The position numbers and the translations under genes were made by a program. Under the pieces are notes generated by a model. It was not told where the DNA came from. It searched no databases and worked only from the letters and a program-made list of their open reading frames with translations. Shown one piece after another: positions 57,483 through 64,000 of a stretch of DNA of 64,000 nucleotides. This stretch comes from Dryococelus australis (Eukaryota; Arthropoda; Insecta; Phasmatodea; Phasmatidae). The DNA is taken from NCBI GenBank assembly GCA_029891345.1, contig CM057005.1, forward strand, positions 68,023,760 to 68,087,759, given 5' to 3'. Every line of letters starts with the position of its first letter. The stretch's first letter is position 1.

Positions 57483-58101
57483 TAGGCTGTTCACAGTAAA
57501 ATGAGCACTTCTGAAAGCCCTGCTTAGTATTTACTTGCATGCACGTTATATAGTCTTTATATCACTTTATTCATGCGTCGGTAATGTGAAACTGTGTAAT
57601 TATTAGGAAAGTATGTATTTTACAAATCTGCTCATTTTTACACTTCGATGCATAAAAAAAAAACAGAAAGCGAAATAAATAATTAAACTTGTCACAAATG
57701 ATTATAGGCTGTTCACGGCAAAGTGAGCACTTCCCTAGTTACTTTTTCCTTTCAGCCATATTTAATCCTTTAACCACCTTTTTAAATAAATATTGCAATG
57801 TAAGTAATAAATATAGTGCGTACATTCCACCGCACTAGGAAATTAAGGTCTGAAGCTAAAATAAAAAATATTTATTGACTATTACTCCAAATAAGGCTTT
57901 TAAAAGGATCACTTTACTGTGAATAGACTATACCTACCACTTTTTATTCGACGGTAAGATATGGAACTACTTTCCCTCCGCCGTTACCAACTTTTCTGGG
58001 CAAATGTCACAAGTGCGCCCGTTAAAATATATCTAAAGTAGGAGCAGTGACGTTTTTCTAAGGTTCATTTCAAAAGTTCTTACTATATCGTGAACATAGT
58101 T
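57483..58101 (-). mobile_element. MITE-A, minus orientation, split by a MITE-B
   Basis: TAGGCTGTTCACAGTAAAAT after TA (57481-57482); the block CACAAATGATTA / CCTACCACTTTTTATTCGAC is interrupted by a MITE-B with TA at both junctions. Ends with an eroded CTATATCGTGAACATAG. Confidence 0.85.
57705..57930 (-). mobile_element. MITE-B nested in MITE-A
   Basis: 226 bp: TAGGCTGTTCACGGCAAAGT to GATCACTTTACTGTGAATAG, TA at 57703-57704 and 57931-57932. Removing it and one TA rejoins the MITE-A reading seen elsewhere as AAATGGTTACCTAACACTTT. Confidence 0.88.
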
Positions 58102-58378
58102 TACCGCAGTTATGATAGTTATGGCAAAACACCAATACCAATATAGTAAGCAGAGTCCTGTATTTACAGATAATTTTGCTGGCTGCTACTGACACATCAC
58201 AGTTACACAAATGGCTGCCTTTAATGCAGTCGGGCGTAGAAGTTCTTCCTGCCCTTTTCGCTGCGTAAGCTAAAGTTATTGCATATTAATTGCACTTGTC
58301 ACGCCAAAGAAGTGTTCTGTTGTAACCTTTGAAATGGAGAATGTGAAGGGATTATTAAAAACCACTAACACAGCCTTA

Positions 58379-58798
58379 AAGGCTGTTCACGATAAAGTGA
58401 GCACTTTTAAAATCAACCTTCCAAAAAAATCACTGTCCCTGCCTATGCATATATTGTAACGGGCACGCTAAGGGACATGCGCCCAGTTAAGTTGGTAACG
58501 ATGAATGGAAAGTAGTTCCATATCTTAACGTTGAATAAAATAGTGTTGGGTACCTATTTGTGATAATTTAATTTATTTTTTTTGCTTTTTTTTTTTTCAA
58601 TGCATCGAAGTGTAAAATTGATCAGATTTGTAAATAATTTACTTTTCTAATAATTTAACAGTATAATTTGGCCGACGTATGAACAAAGTGATGAGGACCA
58701 CGGATATGTTAACTTTAAGGCGGAAGGATACACAACGTGCATAAGAGGATAATTCAAGCAGGGCTTTCAGAAGTGCTCATTTTACCGAGAACAGCATA
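58379..58798 (+). mobile_element. MITE-A copy
   Basis: 420 bp: AAGGCTGTTCACGATAAAGT after TA (58377-58378) to CATTTTACCGAGAACAGCAT before TA. Inverted partner of 57483-58101, about 280 bp away. Confidence 0.88.
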
Positions 58799-59092
58799 TA
58801 CCTGTATCAACAAAGAACATTTTTTTCTATTGTAATTTTTGTAAAGATCTATTTTGTTATTATGTTATAATTATTTACAGCTGTGAATAAGAAGCTGTGG
58901 CCTAGCATGGCACGACAGCCGAAGTACAATTGAGCATAGCGTCCACGATGTGTGGAATGATTGCTTACGACTCCGGATAACGCTAACAGTTTAAGTAACA
59001 GACCACATTAATTTGTTTTTATGTTCAGTATATTTTAGTCTGTATGGATGACCCGAACTTTTTACACGTTTGTAGGATGCTTTTCAGATATA

Positions 59093-59510
59093 ATACAATC
59101 AAGGTTACTTCACACTTTTTTGAAGCCCTGCGCAAGTCCTACTTCCAGGATATTCCTCCGTCTCGTGTAAACTACGCTTAACTAAGTTTGGAAAATTACA
59201 CCAAAGGACAACGCACCGTATTCGTGCGCACTCAGTCGTATTAATGGTTTGAATAAGAACTATTTTTTACTAGGCGTTACCACACATGTTTTCTCACTTT
59301 TTAATTTATATTATCTATAAATGAGTCACTGTAATTTATAGGTAAAATAAAAATAAAATTCCAAATTCACTAAAACAAGTTACTTCTATGAGCACAAATA
59401 TAAACAGTTTGTGATACATTATATATTTAGGAAATACCTAAACACGTTATGCATGGGGTGATTTTTCAAAAGTTTGATTCGAAAAGTGTGAAGAAACCGC
59501 GAATAGACTA
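59093..59510 (-). mobile_element. MITE-C, minus orientation, complete
   Basis: Eroded left terminus ATACAATCAAGGTTACTTCA; blocks GAAGCCCTGCGCAAGTCCTA, CCAGGATATTCCTCCGTCTC and ATGGGGTGATTTTTCAAAAG follow; right end AACCGCGAATAGACTA before TA (59511-59512). Confidence 0.87.
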
Positions 59511-59512
59511 TA

Positions 59513-62500
59513 CAAACATTCCCCCACACACTTCTGAGGCAACATAAATAAACATATGACCATTACGACATAATAACCTACTTTTGATTAATCGGATTAA
59601 CCCTTTGATATCAAATTGATTGAAAGGGTTATTCCTTAATTTGATCATAATCCGATGAAAATTATCAATCCTATTTTAATCCGATGGGAACTATCCGTAA
59701 TCCAATAAAATGTGAGCAAAGAAATTTCATCAAATAAGTTTGATTGATTTCTTTGTACGTATAGTTCTTTATTTTCTTTCTTTCTTCTTTGGGGTGGAGA
59801 GCAGCTCTGGTACGTCCTCACCCTTGGAGCTCTGGCACTCTACTGAGGTGTGGCATGTCGGGAACAGGGTATACATACCTGCCGAGTTTTGTACAATAAT
59901 GGCATAAGTGTACATTTTTTTGGGTTGGTAGTGATATTGCTCATAGACGGTAGTTGGAGATAGGCGATTTTTTGGTAACTAAACAGAAAAAGAAAACTAC
60001 ATATAGTTAACACATGAGAGAATTTTCAGTGTGTTTAAACAAGATATATTTCAAATGAGTTCTACATAAGAATAAATAACAGGAGAGAGAAATTTAACTA
60101 CATGAGTCTCTGGTATGAAATGAATTAATTAACTAAGCAAAAATGTACCTATAAATTAAACAGCAGTCTTACTAAACACATTAACAAGGGATTTAAAAAC
60201 ATGTACAAATTGCACATACCATACATGATTTTAAAACACATCCGCCTTCCTGTGAGACTGGTGAGGAACTTTAGAAATGGAATCCACACGGTAAAATTTA
60301 CTTATTTAACACGAATAACATAAAGTTTAACAGTCAGTGATTTTAATATACGTCCATTCGCTCGGGAGGTCGCTGGAGCACTGACTTGGATGTACCAGTT
60401 ATGTTGACATATAAGTTGTGTTGAGAGAAAACAGATCATGCTTCGGCCTATGTTTGATTATAGACTGAGGTGGAAAACTCGGAAATGAACAAAAATACAA
60501 AACGAACGTTTCCAAATAAATTAAACAGCTAACGAACACAAGTACATGACAATCACTAAACGAATTACGGAACACAGCTATCCTGTTTTTTAAATAAATG
60601 AAATCGCACCAGTAGTTCCCCCAAAACACATCCATCTGCCTGGGAGGCTGGTGAATGAATGACTGTAGTGTATGACGTGCACCAGTTTATAAGCTGTTAT
60701 ATACGAGGAGCGCAGCCGATAGGCAACTGAGTTGAAATTATGGTAAAAACTCTGAATATGACTGAGTAAAAGAATTACAGAACCCATTCCCTTACCAAGC
60801 TACTATTAACGACTTGATTACACTATGTACAACAGTCAACAAAAGATACATTATTAAAAAACTTACCCAGATTTTTAGTAAAAGTTTCACTATTGTAAGA
60901 AGAATTAATTTTTAACACAAATTTCCATCGAAGCATAAGGAAACTCGGATTGCTTAATCCTGCAATCACAAAACTTTGTCGAAGAAAAAAATTTATTTAA
61001 AATAACGGATGTACTACATATTTCCATTAAGTCTGTGAAATTCAAGGTACTAGTAACCAAAACGATATTTGAAAATCCTACAAAGTTTCGGAGACGGATC
61101 TCAGAAACATGGTTTACACGATAATCGCATTATATAGGTTTAATACACGAAAATGATTTTTTGCAATAAATTAAAAACTTAAACCATTTTTTATATTAAA
61201 ACATGTATATATCGCTTAATGAGAGGTAAAGCCTGCTCGCTGCCACATCATGTAAACGGATGCTTCAGAGGAGAGAGCGATATATACATGTATCCAGGGC
61301 GAGGGTGGCGTCAATCTAACATGGTGCTGGACAGCTAAAACTGTACACATTGGCCTTGCCTGCAGCCTCCTCAAGATAAAAATGTGTTTTCGACTGAAAA
61401 GGGAGTTCCTACACAAGGCCATGCAGGCCACGCACCCCACTATCGGTCCAATGCCACGCTTTTCAAAACCTGTCCACGGATACACACCCCAACTCGCTCC
61501 CCATACACCAGTCCAGACCATGTTTTTGGTTAGAAGCATCTCTGCCATATACATGCACCCCACTATCGATCCAACATCGGAAAAAACTTCCCAAGGCCAC
61601 GCACCTCCGCCCTCCTCCCTTCATCACCAGCCTAGAGCACGAGTTTTCCGAGACGAGAACTGCCTTGCCTAACCATCACCCTGCACCCCCTTGTCCAGAA
61701 GGCATATTTGTCCACATCAAGGGCTAGCGGCTTGTATACTTACTTTTCCTCGGACAGAGATTTTTGAACTCATTCGAAGTGGTGAGCTGTTTGCAAAAAT
61801 ACGCTCTAGCCATGAATTGTGGACTCTCCCGAAAATCTGCCCAGTCCGATTCTGTTCGAGGAATAGTTATTCCCCCACCAGCTCCTTCCCCTGACTCGCC
61901 ATACCTGGAGATGGTCAACAACCTTCAAACCTTCGTGACAGGGAATGTTTGAAAACATTCTCGCATTTCAGATCTCAAGTATCTGAACTTTTATTTCTAT
62001 CGAATAAATATTTAAGAAATTTTTCCGAAAAATTATTGCCTTGTTATTAATAACTAGATAAAAAATAATATCAGTAGATATGTAACTGTATTTACAGAAC
62101 TGTAATTTATTGTTTCCGAATAACTTTGGCTAACGTGATAAATTATTTTTTACACCTCTTCCACCAAATCACACATAACAAAGTGAAACCTTTTATAAAT
62201 ATTTGATGAGATTTTCGCAAAAGTAATTTATTTCATTTTTATTATTATCAACGAATTTAATGCTATGAACGAAATGAAATTATAACAGTTCTTTTCTATC
62301 ACTGAAACCCAAGTTTCCGGACGTTTGAGATAAACTAGATGAAAGCGATGCTAGGAACACACAATGGACATCAACCTTTATTTAGTCATATCTCATTCGT
62401 TCTTCTGTCCTCTTTCTATAGCATTATATCCTATAGTTAACACAGTATAAACATTCTCTTTTCCTTTGTAATAGACATCGGTTATGGAAAACATCACACT

Positions 62501-62740
62501 CTCCCTGCATAGAAGTCTTTAAAAATATCTAAGTTAAGAAATAAATAAGTTGGGAACATTAGTATGATTTTAAAGAAATGTATAATTAAAATGATTTAAG
62601 TACACAGGATTATCACTCTAATGTTAATTCAATAAAACGATTATCCAATAGAAAATACAGAATAAATACTACATCCATTAGCTATCCAGAGGTTTATTAA
62701 ATAAAATAAGACATCAAATATGATTAATTTTTTTTATTTA
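59513..62740. other. No recognised feature, 3.2 kb
   Basis: Mostly AT-rich. A short hairpin-prone segment at 59607-59643 pairs AACCCTTTGATATCAA with TTGATTGAAAGGGTT. 61210-61700 is GC-richer and holds two near-copies of CACCCCACTATCG.TCCAA (about 61435 and 61555). Frames up to 115 codons show no domain. Confidence 0.4.
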
Positions 62741-62766
62741 CTAATCATAATTTTACAATCATTGTA

Positions 62767-63670
<904 letters not shown>

Positions 63671-63677
63671 ACTGTGA

Positions 63678-64000
63678 TTTGTCATCTGTTTTCAAACAAA
63701 CCAACAAAACAATTCAAAAGCTGATAGATCAGTATTCGATAATTGTAATATGAAAAACATTAAACTGTATCTAAATAGTCAAGCTTACCCCTATATGGAT
63801 TTAAATTTGAATTTTGAAAATGGGGAATTCCTCTTTTGCTACAATATGTACCCAAAGTTCCAGGAAATGTATTATAACAAAATCAGCTCACTGATCCTAG
63901 AACCAGAATCATTTAAAACCAGAGGAGCATTATTTGTATTTGATGTAAGCAAACAAGACAACAAAATTACCAATGGCATAATTGATACACGAATTGAGAT
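63678..64000 (+). pseudogene. Fragment resembling Polinton double-jelly-roll major capsid protein, C-terminal part, runs off window
   Basis: An uninterrupted frame of 107 codons continues past the window edge; the first Met is at 63750. From about 63732 the translation has the features I associate with the C-terminal region of the Polinton major capsid protein: IKLYLNSQAYPYMDLNLNF, an F.Y.MY.KFQ..YY segment, and FVFDVSKQDNKITNG followed by D.RIE. This protein forms the icosahedral shell in the virus-like Polinton cycle. The N-terminal half is not present upstream; instead the integrase pseudogene starts divergently within about 80 bp, so the copy is truncated or rearranged. No frame break is visible, so it is called a pseudogene on truncation alone; a divergent family cannot be ruled out. 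Confidence 0.6.

Noticed and set aside
59800..59900. Possible exon with a GGTATGT splice donor on the minus strand
   Set aside because: A single splice-like hexamer and a 30-codon frame without homology are expected by chance.

Overview
The window looks like gene-poor nuclear DNA from an animal, most likely an insect or other arthropod. It is AT-rich, no frame longer than about 190 codons survives, and I found no intact host gene, rRNA or bona fide tRNA. Nearly everything recognisable is mobile-element debris. The order is not certain: the repeat families are named here from structure (terminal inverted repeats, target duplications, copy-to-copy alignment within the window), not from a database.

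The dominant inhabitants are three miniature DNA-transposon families, called MITE-A (about 400-420 bp, some 18 copies), MITE-B (about 230-245 bp, some 11 copies) and MITE-C (about 420 bp, some 8 copies). A and B share a terminus reading roughly AGGCTGTTCACGGTAAAGTG but have unrelated interiors; C shares only about the first dozen bases. Nested copies show a TA target duplication, pointing to a Tc1/mariner-type transposase. A weak Tc1-like transposase relic lies at 53.15-53.43 kb.

Other layers: family D, hAT-type MITEs with 8-bp target duplications (perfect at 5.8, 17.4 and 35.4 kb); a tRNA-derived SINE (SINE-1, full or partial at 0.9, 14.2, 25.4, 25.9, 32.9, 35.4, 40.1 and 43.3 kb); a second tRNA-like SINE at 7.7 kb; several TTAA-flanked piggyBac-like or fold-back elements (20.5, 25.1, 27.0, 33.1, 37.05 kb); a PIF/Harbinger-like element at 30.1 kb; a TIR element at 56.0 kb; a two-copy inverted family at 9.95 and 48.9 kb; and a 1.16-kb hAT-type fold-back element at 40.8 kb carrying a 19-bp minisatellite. 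A diverged 118-bp tandem array lies at 3.2-3.7 kb.

Layout: 0-5.6 kb mostly unassigned plus the tandem array; 5.6-37.4 kb a dense nested MITE/SINE field; 37.4-43.3 kb sparse, with the hAT fold-back; 43.3-49.3 kb MITEs again; 49.3-54.8 kb mostly unassigned; 54.8-59.5 kb MITEs; 59.5-62.7 kb unassigned. At the right edge (62.77-64.0 kb) a decayed Maverick/Polinton begins: a chromodomain integrase pseudogene on the minus strand, split by a 100-bp (TA)n tract, and divergent from it a plus-strand fragment resembling the C-terminal part of the Polinton double-jelly-roll major capsid protein, running off the window.
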